Below the pieces are notes generated by a model. That model did no database searches, was not told the DNA's origin, and saw only the letters and a list, made by a program, of their open reading frames with translations. DNA of 64,000 bases from Candidatus Saccharibacteria bacterium UBA6175 (lineage in GTDB: Bacteria; Patescibacteriota; Saccharimonadia; Saccharimonadales; Saccharimonadaceae): contig DITV01000004.1 in NCBI GenBank assembly GCA_002422915.1, positions 79,890-143,889 on the forward strand, given 5' to 3'. A program made the position numbers and the translations under genes. Shown here piece after piece: positions 26,086 through 35,603 of this stretch; the first letter of the stretch is position 1, and every line of letters begins with the position of its first letter.

Positions 26086-26091
26086 ATTATA
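26086..26091 (-). promoter_or_regulatory. -10 element of femX-like gene, leaderless spacing
   Basis: TATAAT on the minus strand, 6 bases before the ATG; divergent from the valS promoter. Confidence 0.6.
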
Positions 26092-26106
26092 CACGCTGTA
26101 CCCCTG

Positions 26107-26115
26107 TGATATACT
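26107..26115 (+). promoter_or_regulatory. Extended -10 promoter of valS
   Basis: TGATATACT, an extended -10 element. The same nine bases precede prgI (44742-44750) and yidC (57702-57710). Here a leader of about 20 bases with a CTGGAG site follows. Confidence 0.55.
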
Positions 26116-26143
26116 ATCGACAGAGATAATTCCTGGAGATACC

Positions 26144-28693
26144 GTGAAACTAGCCAAAGCCTACGAGCCGAATCAGTACGAGCCCAACATCTATGCCATG
26201 TGGGAGACCAGTGGTGCTTTCTTGCCATCAGGAAAGGGTGAACCCTTCAGCACCGTCATGCCGCCACCAAACGCCAATGGCAATCTTCACATTGGCCACG
26301 CACTCGATATGGGGCTCAAGGATATTATGGTGCGCTACAAGCGTATGACAGGGCACGACACGATCTTTCTCCCAGGTGCCGATCATGCCGGATTTGAGAC
26401 GTGGGTGGTCTATGAAAAGGAGCTCCAAAAGAAAGGCCAGAGCCGATTTAATTTTTCACGTGAACAGCTGTATAGCCAAGTCTGGAACTTTGTTGAAGAA
26501 CAGCGCGGCACCATGGAGCTGCAACTTCGCGCCCTTGGAACCAGCGCATCTTGGGATCATTTAGTTTTCACCCTTGATGAAAAGGTGATTAACACCGTCT
26601 ACAAAACATTCAAAAAACTGTGGGATGATGGCCTCATTTACAGAGGTGAGCGCATTGTTAACTACAGCACCAAGTACCAAACCAGCTACGCCGACATTGA
26701 AGTCGACCACAAGCTTGAAAAAGGCACACTCTGGCATATCGCCTATCCGTTAATCGACAAAATAGGGGAGATCGTCATCGCGACCTCGCGGCCCGAGACA
26801 CTCTTTGGTGATACTGCGGTTGCTGTCAACCCAAACGACCCCCGCTACAAGGACCTCATCGGCCTGCACGTACAGCTTCCGTTGACCGGTAGGGAAATCC
26901 CGATCATTGCCGACGACTACGTCGACCAAGCCTTTGGCACTGGTGCCGTCAAGATTACTCCTGCACACGACCCTAACGACTTCGAAGTAGGCAAGCGCCA
27001 TGACCTCGAACGAATTCAAGTCATCGACTTCAACGGCACGATGATTAATACCCCGCAGCAATTCCTCGGACTCGAGGTAGATCAAGCACGAAAGAAAGTG
27101 TTGGCCGCCCTCAAAGCCGAAGAGCTCATCCGCAAAGAGCAGCCCTACGAGCACACCGTTGGTTATGACTACAAGAGTGGTCTGCCAATTCAACCCCTGA
27201 TTAAAGACCAGTGGTTCTTAAACATGAAGCCACTGGCGGCTCGCGCACTTGAGGCGATTGAAGCTGGAAAAGTTAGCTTCCTCCCTGAAAGTCGCAAAGT
27301 CGTGTTGAAACAGTACCTTGAAGGTATCCACGACTGGAACCTTTCCCGTCAAATCCCCTGGGGTATCCCGATTCCGGCCTTCCAAAACATCGCCGATCCC
27401 ACTGATTGGATTTTCGATGAGCGTGTTGATGAAAAAACGATCGTCGTCGACGGCAAAACCTACGAACGAGAAGAAGACACCTTTGACACCTGGTTTAGTA
27501 GTGGCCAATGGCCGTTTATCACCACCGATTATCTCGACGGTGGCGACTTAGCACGTTTCTACCCAACCACTCTTATGGAAACAGGCACCGACCTGCTCGA
27601 CCGCTGGATCGCCCGCATGATTATGCTCGGCCTCTACATTACTGATGAAGTACCGTTTAAAGACGTCTATCTTCACGGCATGGTTCTCGATGAACACAGC
27701 CAAAAGATGAGCAAAAGTAAAGGCAATGTTATTAACCCAATGGAGTTAATTGCCGAATACGGCTCCGATGCCCTTCGCCTCGGCCTCATTGCCAGCCGCA
27801 GCCCCGGTCAGAATCAAGCCTTTGGTAAAGACCGCGTCATCGCCGGCCGTAACTTCTGTAATAAGCTGTGGAACATCGCTCGTTTCGTTGAACAAACCGT
27901 CGGTGACAACTACCAACCAAAGACACCCGAACCAACCACCCTGGCCGACCACTGGATCGTCAGCGAACTTACCGCGGCAAAGGCCTCGATTGAACGTGCC
28001 CTCGACACCTACCGCTTCGCCGAAGCAGGGGAGAGTCTCTACCACGCCATCTGGGACAGCCTGGCCGACTGGTACGTCGAGGCTTCAAAGGGTCAGCTCA
28101 ATCACGACGTATTGGTCTGGGCGCTCAACACCAGCCTCAAACTCGCTCATCCATTTGCCCCGTTTGTGACCGAAACAATCTGGCAAACGCTCTCATGGAA
28201 CGACAGTCTTCTGATTAGCGAAACGTGGCCTGAGATGATCGCCTACAACGATATTGCTGCTGCCGAATTCTCACGGCTTCAAGAGCTCGTCACCGAGGCG
28301 CGCTTTGTCTCAACCGCCCTTCCTAGCGGCAAGAAGTACGGCTTACTCTACCATGCCGACAGCCTAATTGAAGACAACAAAGAGTTAATCGCTCGTCTTG
28401 CACGTCTGTCATCAATCATCCAGACAGAGAATGGCAAAGGTCTCCGGCTGGCGGTAACCGGCAGAGAAGCGTGGCTCGACGTTCCGGCAGAGACCCTCGC
28501 AGAGCACCAAACAAACCTCGAGCAACGGATTGCCACAACTCATGGTGACATCGCTGCCCTAACGAGCCGGCTCGAAAATAAGAACTACACCGAAAAGGCA
28601 CCTGCCCATCTGGTTGAAGAAACTCAGCGCCAGCTTGAAGAAAAAAAGCTGCTTGTACAGCAGCTTCAGCAAGAACTCGAAGTCATCCGATAG
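26144..28693 (+). CDS. valS: Valyl-tRNA synthetase
   Basis: 849 residues, GTG start with TGGAG 7 bases upstream. HIGH motif NANGNLHIGHALD, KMSKS motif QKMSKSKGNV, editing (CP1) domain around TSRPETLFGDTA and a C-terminal coiled-coil arm (EKKLLVQQLQQELE) that clamps the tRNA. FETWV and GADHAGF support valine rather than isoleucine or leucine. Confidence 0.97.
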   Translation: MKLAKAYEPNQYEPNIYAMWETSGAFLPSGKGEPFSTVMPPPNANGNLHIGHALDMGLKDIMVRYKRMTGHDTIFLPGADHAGFETWVVYEKELQKKGQSRFNFSREQLYSQVWNFVEEQRGTMELQLRALGTSASWDHLVFTLDEKVINTVYKTFKKLWDDGLIYRGERIVNYSTKYQTSYADIEVDHKLEKGTLWHIAYPLIDKIGEIVIATSRPETLFGDTAVAVNPNDPRYKDLIGLHVQLPLTGREIPIIADDYVDQAFGTGAVKITPAHDPNDFEVGKRHDLERIQVIDFNGTMINTPQQFLGLEVDQARKKVLAALKAEELIRKEQPYEHTVGYDYKSGLPIQPLIKDQWFLNMKPLAARALEAIEAGKVSFLPESRKVVLKQYLEGIHDWNLSRQIPWGIPIPAFQNIADPTDWIFDERVDEKTIVVDGKTYEREEDTFDTWFSSGQWPFITTDYLDGGDLARFYPTTLMETGTDLLDRWIARMIMLGLYITDEVPFKDVYLHGMVLDEHSQKMSKSKGNVINPMELIAEYGSDALRLGLIASRSPGQNQAFGKDRVIAGRNFCNKLWNIARFVEQTVGDNYQPKTPEPTTLADHWIVSELTAAKASIERALDTYRFAEAGESLYHAIWDSLADWYVEASKGQLNHDVLVWALNTSLKLAHPFAPFVTETIWQTLSWNDSLLISETWPEMIAYNDIAAAEFSRLQELVTEARFVSTALPSGKKYGLLYHADSLIEDNKELIARLARLSSIIQTENGKGLRLAVTGREAWLDVPAETLAEHQTNLEQRIATTHGDIAALTSRLENKNYTEKAPAHLVEETQRQLEEKKLLVQQLQQELEVIR

Positions 28694-28694
28694 A

Positions 28695-29012
28695 TTACAC
28701 CGATGGCCACAAACGTGTGGTATCCAGCCCACCGGCATAGCCGGCCTTGTTCAAGAGGTAACTACGGTTGTCATCACGAGGCTGAATGCGCGGAATGGTT
28801 GCGCGGAGCGCGTTTAGCTTTGGTCCCGCAACACGCTCAACGTGAGTGTGACCAGCGTCTGACTTAATGTCGACCGCAGCATAGGTCGCCAAAGCAGCTG
28901 GAATAATGGCAAGTGTCGCCGCTCGGTCGAGCTGGGTATCGTGGACCAACACACCAAGCGTAGTAGAGAGGGTGACGCCGATGATGAGGGGGTTAATCAG
29001 TGTTTGTAGCAT
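28695..29012 (-). CDS. Hypothetical small membrane protein
   Basis: 105 residues. N-terminal membrane helix (LINPLIIGVTLSTTLGVLV) and probably a second (AATLAIIPAALATYAAVDI), then a polar C-terminal part with Arg-rich RATIPRIQPRDDNRSYLL. Not recognised. Its upstream region has an 8-bp-armed palindrome (29034-29053). It ends 2 bases after the valS stop on the opposite strand. Confidence 0.65.
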   Translation of the reverse strand: MLQTLINPLIIGVTLSTTLGVLVHDTQLDRAATLAIIPAALATYAAVDIKSDAGHTHVERVAGPKLNALRATIPRIQPRDDNRSYLLNKAGYAGGLDTTRLWPSV

Positions 29013-29033
29013 ATTTGTTTTTATGATGTTATG

Positions 29034-29053
29034 AGCTTATGTTAGCATAAGCT
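29034..29053. promoter_or_regulatory. Palindrome AGCTTATG-ttag-CATAAGCT
   Basis: Perfect 8-bp arms around a 4-base centre, 22 bases upstream of the small membrane protein gene on the minus strand. The half GCATAAGCT recurs in the divergent promoter region at 40325-40333, so it may be an operator shared by the two sites. Confidence 0.4.
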
Positions 29054-29081
29054 TTACATATTGTCAATAAGTTAGAGCTGT

Positions 29082-29540
29082 CTATTCGTGATGGTAGGAG
29101 CCGCCGCGGGCAATCTCTTGCGCGCGGTAGATTTGCTCGGTAACAATCAGGCGTACCAGTTGATGTGGGAACACGAGGGGAGACAGCGACCATACCATGT
29201 CGGCCTTCCGACGCAGCTCATCGGTCACCCCAAACGCACCCCCGATGACCAGGGCCACCTTTCGTGAATGATCCAAATGGCCCGACAGCATCGATGAAAG
29301 TTGCGCGGAATTCAGCAAATTACCACGTTCGTCCAAAAGAATAATGATATCGTAGCCGGACAGTCGTGAAAGAAGCCGCTCTGACTCTTCCTGGCGGGCG
29401 CTGATGCCATCAAGAGATGAATGTGGCAAAAGTACCCATTCAAGCATAAACGGTGCCTTAAGGCGCTTCTGATAGCGTTCAATGCCCTCAGTCACCCAGG
29501 ACTCGTGCTTCTTACCAATTGCGACAACATGGAGCGGCAT
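29082..29540 (-). CDS. rlmH: 23S rRNA pseudouridine(1915) N3-methyltransferase
   Basis: 152 residues, SPOUT methyltransferase fold. Family signatures LLDERGN (substrate loop), VIGGAFGV (the SAM-binding knot) and the C-terminal LVRLIVTEQIYRAQEIARGGSYHHE. Starts on the last base of the HIT gene stop, hence one transcript. Confidence 0.95.
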   Translation of the reverse strand: MPLHVVAIGKKHESWVTEGIERYQKRLKAPFMLEWVLLPHSSLDGISARQEESERLLSRLSGYDIIILLDERGNLLNSAQLSSMLSGHLDHSRKVALVIGGAFGVTDELRRKADMVWSLSPLVFPHQLVRLIVTEQIYRAQEIARGGSYHHE

Positions 29541-29932
29541 TATGAAAAAAGAAGCCGATCTGCTAGGGCGGCTAGCGCGCTATGATCGGGCTCTTCTTTC
29601 GTTTCGGGTGCGTAGAACTCTTCAGCGGCAGTAAAGGGGACAAGGTGGACATGGGCGTGCGGAACATCGAGGCCAATGACACGCTCGCCGACTCGTTCTA
29701 CCCCAAGCACTTCCTTTAAACGGAGCGCCACCTTCTTCGTGGTTGCCATGACCGCCTGATAGGTAGCGTCATCAAGGTCCCATAGATATTCAATCTGGAC
29801 TTTTGGGATCACTAAGGTGTGCCCCTCAACGGACGGATAAATATTTAAGAAGGCCAGCGTCTGATCATCTTCATACACTTTGTGTGAAGGAATCTCGCCG
29901 GAAACAATTTTAGTGAAAATAGAATCTTGCAT
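29540..29932 (-). CDS. HIT family nucleotide hydrolase/transferase
   Basis: 130 residues. Histidine triad HAHVHLVP near residue 100, preceded by IGLDVP; N-terminal FTKIVSGEIPSHKVYEDD is typical of HinT-like proteins, which hydrolyse nucleotide phosphoramidates. Upstream, 80 bases separate it from the reverse transcriptase gene, a stretch holding a 47-bp palindromic hairpin. AAGGAGA precedes the ATG. Confidence 0.93.
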   Translation of the reverse strand: MQDSIFTKIVSGEIPSHKVYEDDQTLAFLNIYPSVEGHTLVIPKVQIEYLWDLDDATYQAVMATTKKVALRLKEVLGVERVGERVIGLDVPHAHVHLVPFTAAEEFYAPETKEEPDHSALAALADRLLFS

Positions 29933-29950
29933 GGTTCTCCTTACGTGGCG

Positions 29951-29997
29951 GTGACGCTGACACGCGGTTGGAACAACGGCGCATGGCGTCAGGTCAC
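29951..29997. repeat. 47-bp palindromic hairpin between reverse transcriptase and HIT genes
   Basis: GTGAC (29951-29955) pairs with GTCAC (29993-29997), TGAC (29958-29961) with GTCA (29988-29991), and an inner CGC-GTTG/CAAC-GCG element closes on a GAA loop. No U tract follows. It may end the reverse transcriptase transcript, act in the HIT leader, or mark the edge of the accessory region. Confidence 0.45.
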
Positions 29998-30011
29998 TCT
30001 CATAGCTAATT

Positions 30012-30917
30012 CTACTTCTTCTGCTTCTTCCTAGGAAGATACGGTGCTGCCATCTCCATAAAGCGTCGACCGTCAGATGGCCTTAAATGCTTGAGAAAGC
30101 CCGCGTACCCAATTACACGCTGAATATTGTATTCGTCGTTGGGATCAGCCTGAAGAGCTTTAATTGCTTGTATTGAGCGTTGTCGAACCTTTTTGGTAGC
30201 TCGTGTTTGTTTTCCAAAGACCGCCGCGCCTGTGATTACTTTTCCATCTTTTGGTGAAGTAACCTTTGTTTTTCGCTTCTTAATGCTCAAGCCGCTTCGA
30301 TGCGCTAGGGAGATTACGGTCTTGAAGACAAGACGACGGTCTACTGCCTTTCCCGACAGATTCAAGTCATCAACGTACTGACTGAATCGCAATCCGTTGC
30401 TCTTGGCGAAGACGTCTAGTTCCTTGGTGAAAGACTCCGCTACAATTGCCGCTATGTGCGAACTAGTCGGAAACCCCTGAGTTAGTCCTCCATGAAGAGT
30501 AGTAAGTTTGGTAAGAATACGCGCAGCCTCAGGATCGAAGTTGAACTTTTCGATCCACATTGAATAGACCCATTGGTTCTTAAGGGATGGATAGAAGTCT
30601 CTAACGTCAAGCTTTACTGTTGTTACTTCGCCAGCATGTACTAGTGCGTGTTCCCTCAATGTGTTGCCGCCGAGACCATATACATAGTCAGGGTATTCGT
30701 ACTGCAAAAGGATCGTATCCTTTATAGACTTCAGGACACGCTTGAGTCCCTCACTTGGCGCAGTGATTAGGCGCACACCGCCTCGTTCCTTCGGTTCACG
30801 TCGCTCACGTACTTCAGATTCCATATTATTGGCGTAGTAGGTGAGCGTCCCGACAGAGGCGCCTATCAGTCGACTAATGTCATTGATTGAAACGATGTCA
30901 TCCTGTTTGATTCGCAT
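30012..30917 (-). CDS. Retron-type reverse transcriptase
   Basis: 301 residues from the ATG at 30917, which has GGAG 9 bases upstream (a TTG nine codons earlier is not supported). Residues 8-30 resemble the helix-turn-helix-like start of retron enzymes. RT motifs in order: REPKERGGVRLITAP (40-54), metal Asp104 in VKLDVRDFYPSL, LTQGFPTSSHIAAI (145-157), YVDD 181-184 with Asp183/Asp184, and VITGAAVF (227-234), the counterpart of the VTG motif by which retron enzymes recognise their RNA. No maturase or endonuclease domain. Short for the family but complete. Confidence 0.88.
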   Translation of the reverse strand: MRIKQDDIVSINDISRLIGASVGTLTYYANNMESEVRERREPKERGGVRLITAPSEGLKRVLKSIKDTILLQYEYPDYVYGLGGNTLREHALVHAGEVTTVKLDVRDFYPSLKNQWVYSMWIEKFNFDPEAARILTKLTTLHGGLTQGFPTSSHIAAIVAESFTKELDVFAKSNGLRFSQYVDDLNLSGKAVDRRLVFKTVISLAHRSGLSIKKRKTKVTSPKDGKVITGAAVFGKQTRATKKVRQRSIQAIKALQADPNDEYNIQRVIGYAGFLKHLRPSDGRRFMEMAAPYLPRKKQKK

Positions 30918-30928
30918 ATGAAATGGCT

Positions 30929-30962
30929 CCGGCAAATGGCCCAATCTTGAGACACTTGCCGG
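30929..30962 (-). promoter_or_regulatory. Hairpin overlapping the reverse transcriptase ribosome site
   Basis: CCGGCAAGTG pairs with CATTTGCCGG (10 bp with one G-U). The 3' arm includes the first two G of the GGAG site, so folding would hide it. It lies between the candidate msr-msd RNA and the start codon. Confidence 0.5.
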
Positions 30963-30966
30963 AACC

Positions 30967-31243
30967 TATCAGCTCTTTAACAATCATCAGTGCCAGGCGT
31001 AGTATGAGGACAAACACCGATGTCCAAGCACGTCCTCGGATTCGCTTGTGCGATTTCCTCGTCACGTTAACTTTGGTCACGGTCTTCGTCAAAATACGTA
31101 GCTCGCAACTGGTTCTGCTGCGACGGTATTCCATCGACCTATTGGTTGTGTGAGTGAGTTTCACTCTCTTCTCCCTTCGGCGCTCTTAATGGTGCGCCCC
31201 CTGTATTCGCACCCGAGCATGGAGATTGGTCGAAGAGCTGATA
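30967..31243 (-). ncRNA. Candidate retron msr-msd RNA
   Basis: Lies directly upstream of the reverse transcriptase on the same strand. TATCAGCTCTT (31233-31243, the a1 side) and AAGAGCTGATA (30967-30977, a2) are an 11-bp perfect inverted repeat enclosing 255 nt; CGGA just outside a1 and TCCG three bases beyond a2 can extend it. Between them are four local hairpins: GGTGCG/CGCACC (31191-31213), GAGTGA/TCACTC (31152-31166), CGATGG/CCGTCG with one G-U (31121-31136) and GAGGAC/GTCCTC (31006-31037). This matches a retron RNA with msr hairpins 5' and an msd hairpin 3'. The branching G cannot be assigned by eye. Confidence 0.72.
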
Positions 31244-31535
31244 TCCGTTGCGCATAGCTTTCGTGTAAAACGAAGCTTGCATAACGTGAATTGCTTCACG
31301 GTGGTGCGATCGCGTGGCTGACGCCGGCGGGGACAAGCCCGCATGGCGATTGCATTAAACTAGTCACCATCAAACTGTCACTAATGACGATTTAGAGGGA
31401 CTATTTAGCGGCATAGTTGCCGTTGTCGTGCGAATTGGCAGGTTGGGAATAGGTACGCTAGCTTAGCTAGGCTTCCTCATTTTATCACCTCTCCCGAATC
31501 GTGAACAGACTGCGTGTCCGGTCGGTGTTCCGCTC
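31244..31535. other. Non-coding stretch with small hairpins, upstream of the retron RNA
   Basis: No gene seen. On the minus strand it holds AGCTTCGT/ACGAAaGCT, a CGTGAA-GCAA-TTCACG tetraloop hairpin (about 31286-31301), a GCGGG/CCCGC hairpin near 31326-31341, CGGCA/TGCCG near 31409-31422, and the palindrome CTAGCT-A-AGCTAG near 31457-31471. The retron promoter should lie here but I find no convincing -10 element. Confidence 0.5.
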
Positions 31536-31751
31536 ATGACAACGACGCGACCCATAGTCCCCGACGATTCCGGCCAGAAGCGCCCGAACTGGGATGGGAC
31601 TCAGCAGCATTCTGCTTGTGATTCACCCGCACAGGAGGCCGCAGCCGACGAGGACAAAAGTGCATCGTGCGATGCAAAAACTACATCGCAGCGCGAGTCC
31701 TCGAGAGTGGCTCTTTTGACCCCCGTTAGGCCCATTCCGCCCGCTCCTTGA
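31536..31751 (+). CDS. Possible small protein upstream of the recombinase (doubtful)
   Basis: A 71-codon frame rich in Ser, Asp, Ala and Pro, in the GC-richer block that also holds the recombinase. No recognisable domain and no ribosome binding site before the ATG. It could be a small partner of the integrase, but may be chance. Confidence 0.22.
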   Translation: MTTTRPIVPDDSGQKRPNWDGTQQHSACDSPAQEAAADEDKSASCDAKTTSQRESSRVALLTPVRPIPPAP

Positions 31752-31863
31752 ACCTCCCGTGAGGTCCCGATCGGAGTATCGACTCCTTGTGGCCATCGAG
31801 GTACAGTCCGGAGGCCAATTGCTCGGAATGCCCGTACTTCCGAGGGAAAGGAGGCCTTCACTG

Positions 31864-33690
<1,827 letters not shown>

Positions 33691-33721
33691 CAGCCTTTGC
33701 GCCTTTGCTGTAGACCTTGAT

Positions 33722-33940
33722 TTACCGCGAAACAACACAGCACGTCGAACAACTACAAGGCTGATCACCAGGAACGAAACGAGCAGGGGCGTTAGGGTCG
33801 AAAAAAACAGCAGCCTGAGCGTTGGCTGTCGGCTTTAGTGGATTAAGCGCTGCAGCGACGTGCGCCGCGTGGCCACCCGAAACAAAGACAGAAGCGGCAA
33901 TTGCTCCCGTAACGATAAGGCTTATTGCAACAATTTTCAT
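33722..33940 (-). CDS. Small secreted protein with C-terminal Cys cluster
   Basis: 72 residues. Signal peptide or anchor at the N terminus (VAISLIVTGAIAASVFVSGG), then AVFFDPNAPA and PGDQPCSCSTCCVVSR with four Cys in the last ten residues. The FF(D/N)P...QPCS pattern also occurs just after the signal peptide of the secreted lysozyme-like protein at 51.4 kb. Function unknown. TATACT lies 6 bases before the ATG. Confidence 0.7.
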   Translation of the reverse strand: MKIVAISLIVTGAIAASVFVSGGHAAHVAAALNPLKPTANAQAAVFFDPNAPARFVPGDQPCSCSTCCVVSR

Positions 33941-33946
33941 GGCTTT

Positions 33947-33952
33947 AGTATA
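33947..33952 (-). promoter_or_regulatory. -10 element of the small secreted protein, leaderless spacing
   Basis: TATACT on the minus strand, 6 bases before the ATG; back to back with the TACAAT of the SDR gene. Confidence 0.6.
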
Positions 33953-33963
33953 GCATTTTCATT

Positions 33964-33969
33964 TACAAT
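33964..33969 (+). promoter_or_regulatory. -10 element of the SDR gene, leaderless spacing
   Basis: TACAAT, 6 bases before the ATG at 33976. The two divergent start codons are only 35 bases apart. Confidence 0.55.
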
Positions 33970-33975
33970 AAAACT

Positions 33976-34755
33976 ATGACGAAATACGCAGTAATCACCG
34001 GCGCATCGAGCGGCATTGGCCTCGAATTTACCAAACTTTTAGCGGCCGATGGCTACGATATGCTGATCGCATCGCGCGATGGCAAGGCGCTCCGTGCGCT
34101 CGCCAAAGAGCTCGCCGCAGAGCATAAGACGAAGGCAACCCCCCTCGCCATCGATTTGAGCGAGCCCGGCGCGGCTGATCGGCTTTGGAAAAAACTGGGA
34201 GCTCAAAAAGTTGACGTCTTCATTAACAACGCCGGCTTTGGTGATTATGTCGATGTGGTCAATAGCGACCCGGCGACGCTTGAGCGTATGATCGCGCTCA
34301 ATATTACCGCGCTCACGCAACTGAGTCGCCTCGCAGCTATCGCTATGAAAAAGCGCCGCAGCGGCTCAATTGTGAATGTTGCGAGCATCTTATCGTTTGT
34401 GCCGTCGCCACACAATGCGGTATACGGCGCAACAAAGGCCTATGTGCTGAGCTTTAGTGAGGCCCTGAGTGAAGAGCTGAAGGGGACGGGCGTCTCTGTG
34501 ACCGCACTCTGCCCCGGCCCAACCCGCACCGGCTTTGCTGCCGCTGCCCACATGGAAAAAAGCAGCGTGATGCAATCATCACGACTTCCTACCGGCAAAG
34601 AGGTGGCCGCCTTTGGCTATGAGGCCATGAAACAGAAGAAGGTGGTCGCCGTGCACGGTGCGCAGACGAAGTTCGTTTCATTGATTGCGCCACGAATTTT
34701 ACCGCGATCAGCGATTCGGCGGATTATCGAGAAAGTGCAGCGACGAGATTCTTAG
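33976..34755 (+). CDS. Short-chain dehydrogenase/reductase
   Basis: 259 residues, DltE/YqjQ-like SDR. Cofactor motif TGASSGIG, NNAG, catalytic Ser in VNVASILS and YxxxK as YGATKAY; PGPTRTGF follows. Substrate unknown. A C-terminal extension (LIAPRILPRSAIRRIIEKVQ) may touch the membrane. Confidence 0.93.
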   Translation: MTKYAVITGASSGIGLEFTKLLAADGYDMLIASRDGKALRALAKELAAEHKTKATPLAIDLSEPGAADRLWKKLGAQKVDVFINNAGFGDYVDVVNSDPATLERMIALNITALTQLSRLAAIAMKKRRSGSIVNVASILSFVPSPHNAVYGATKAYVLSFSEALSEELKGTGVSVTALCPGPTRTGFAAAAHMEKSSVMQSSRLPTGKEVAAFGYEAMKQKKVVAVHGAQTKFVSLIAPRILPRSAIRRIIEKVQRRDS

Positions 34756-34761
34756 CAAGTT

Positions 34762-35313
34762 TCACTTCTCAACCACTTTTAGTGAGGGCCATCGTTTTTT
34801 CCATTCCTTCTTTTCGATACGCCCATAAAACGTCTTAAGACCTTGTTCGGTCTGGAAGTAACGAGTTGGCCGAGCCACGAGGTTAAAAAGGTCGTCAGTT
34901 CCATGACAAAAGATAAACTTCAGCCTTCGTTTATGCAGCTTCACGGCTACACAGGTCGCTGTTTCAACCCAGTGTGAAATACCGTCTTCGGTTGAGACGA
35001 ATGGGTCAAGGTGACTATACTGGTGCATTCGAGCCTGATTACGTACTTCCCATTCAGCAAAAGGATACTCCTTCTTCATCTTCTCGTCATAGGCCCAGTC
35101 TGTTATGTCCTTTACGTCTTCGGCATCAAAATAAACAAGGTCGACGTCTCGGGAGGTCGAGTACTCATTACCCTCAATTGCATCCCACACCTTGTTTCGT
35201 AGAAACCCAGCCCCGATCCACCAATCGGGTAAATCGAGGGCTTCTGCCGCCCTAAGCACATCCATCATCCAGCGGTCAGATTCAATGAGCTCGGTTATTT
35301 CGTCGACATTCAT
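34762..35313 (-). CDS. Nucleotidyltransferase-like protein (NTP_transf_6 family)
   Basis: 183 residues. WWIGAGFLRNKVWD, then SRDVDLVYFDAEDV with the paired Asp typical of nucleotidyltransferases, and EVRNQARMHQY and WVETATCVAVKL, the conserved pattern of this uncharacterised family. TACAAT (35320-35325) lies 6 bases before the ATG. Confidence 0.88.
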   Translation of the reverse strand: MNVDEITELIESDRWMMDVLRAAEALDLPDWWIGAGFLRNKVWDAIEGNEYSTSRDVDLVYFDAEDVKDITDWAYDEKMKKEYPFAEWEVRNQARMHQYSHLDPFVSTEDGISHWVETATCVAVKLHKRRLKFIFCHGTDDLFNLVARPTRYFQTEQGLKTFYGRIEKKEWKKRWPSLKVVEK

Positions 35314-35319
35314 GACGAT

Positions 35320-35325
35320 ATTGTA
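35320..35325 (-). promoter_or_regulatory. -10 element of the nucleotidyltransferase-like gene, leaderless spacing
   Basis: TACAAT on the minus strand, 6 bases before the ATG. Confidence 0.5.
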
Positions 35326-35363
35326 TCAGCATGCCTTCAATAGGGCGGTGTAATCACGAAACA

Positions 35364-35391
35364 AAAACTACCTCAATCAAGAGGTAGTTTT
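35364..35391 (-). terminator. Terminator of tRNA-Arg
   Basis: AAAACTACCTC and GAGGTAGTTTT, an 11-bp perfect stem with a 6-nt loop, followed on the minus strand by further T; 15 bases past the tRNA 3' end. Confidence 0.85.
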
Positions 35392-35405
35392 AATCACTAC
35401 AAATT

Positions 35406-35482
35406 TGGTACACCCGACAGGATTTGAACCTATGGCCTTCGGCTCCGCAAGCCGACGCTCTATCCAGCTGAGCTACGGGTGC
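35406..35482 (-). tRNA. tRNA-Arg(GCG)
   Basis: 77 nt with CCA encoded. Acceptor GCACCCG pairs with CGGGTGT (a G-U at the first pair). Anticodon stem TCGGC/GCCGA encloses TTGCGGA, so the anticodon is GCG. Most bacteria read CGN with ACG edited to inosine by TadA; a genomic GCG is unusual. Confidence 0.92.
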
Positions 35483-35603
35483 ATACATAGAACCCGTTGT
35501 CTTAAGAACAACGGGCACTATCTTTGTAACTAGAAGGTGCTTTCGACGCTAAGAACGAACGAACAAGAAATAGTGTATCACGACAGGGGATAAAAGGCCA
35601 CTG

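Noticed and set aside
30012..30917. Diversity-generating retroelement or group II intron
   Set aside because: No near-repeat template/variable pair or variable protein is nearby, and the enzyme has no maturase or endonuclease domain and no intron domain V-like RNA was seen.
30898..31164. 88-codon minus-strand frame upstream of the reverse transcriptase
   Set aside because: It overlaps both the RT start and the a2 side and hairpins of the candidate retron RNA, is unusually Arg/Thr-rich and has no domain; better explained as chance reading of the RNA.
31536..31751. 71-codon frame as an excisionase gene
   Set aside because: No ribosome site and no domain; kept only as a doubtful feature.
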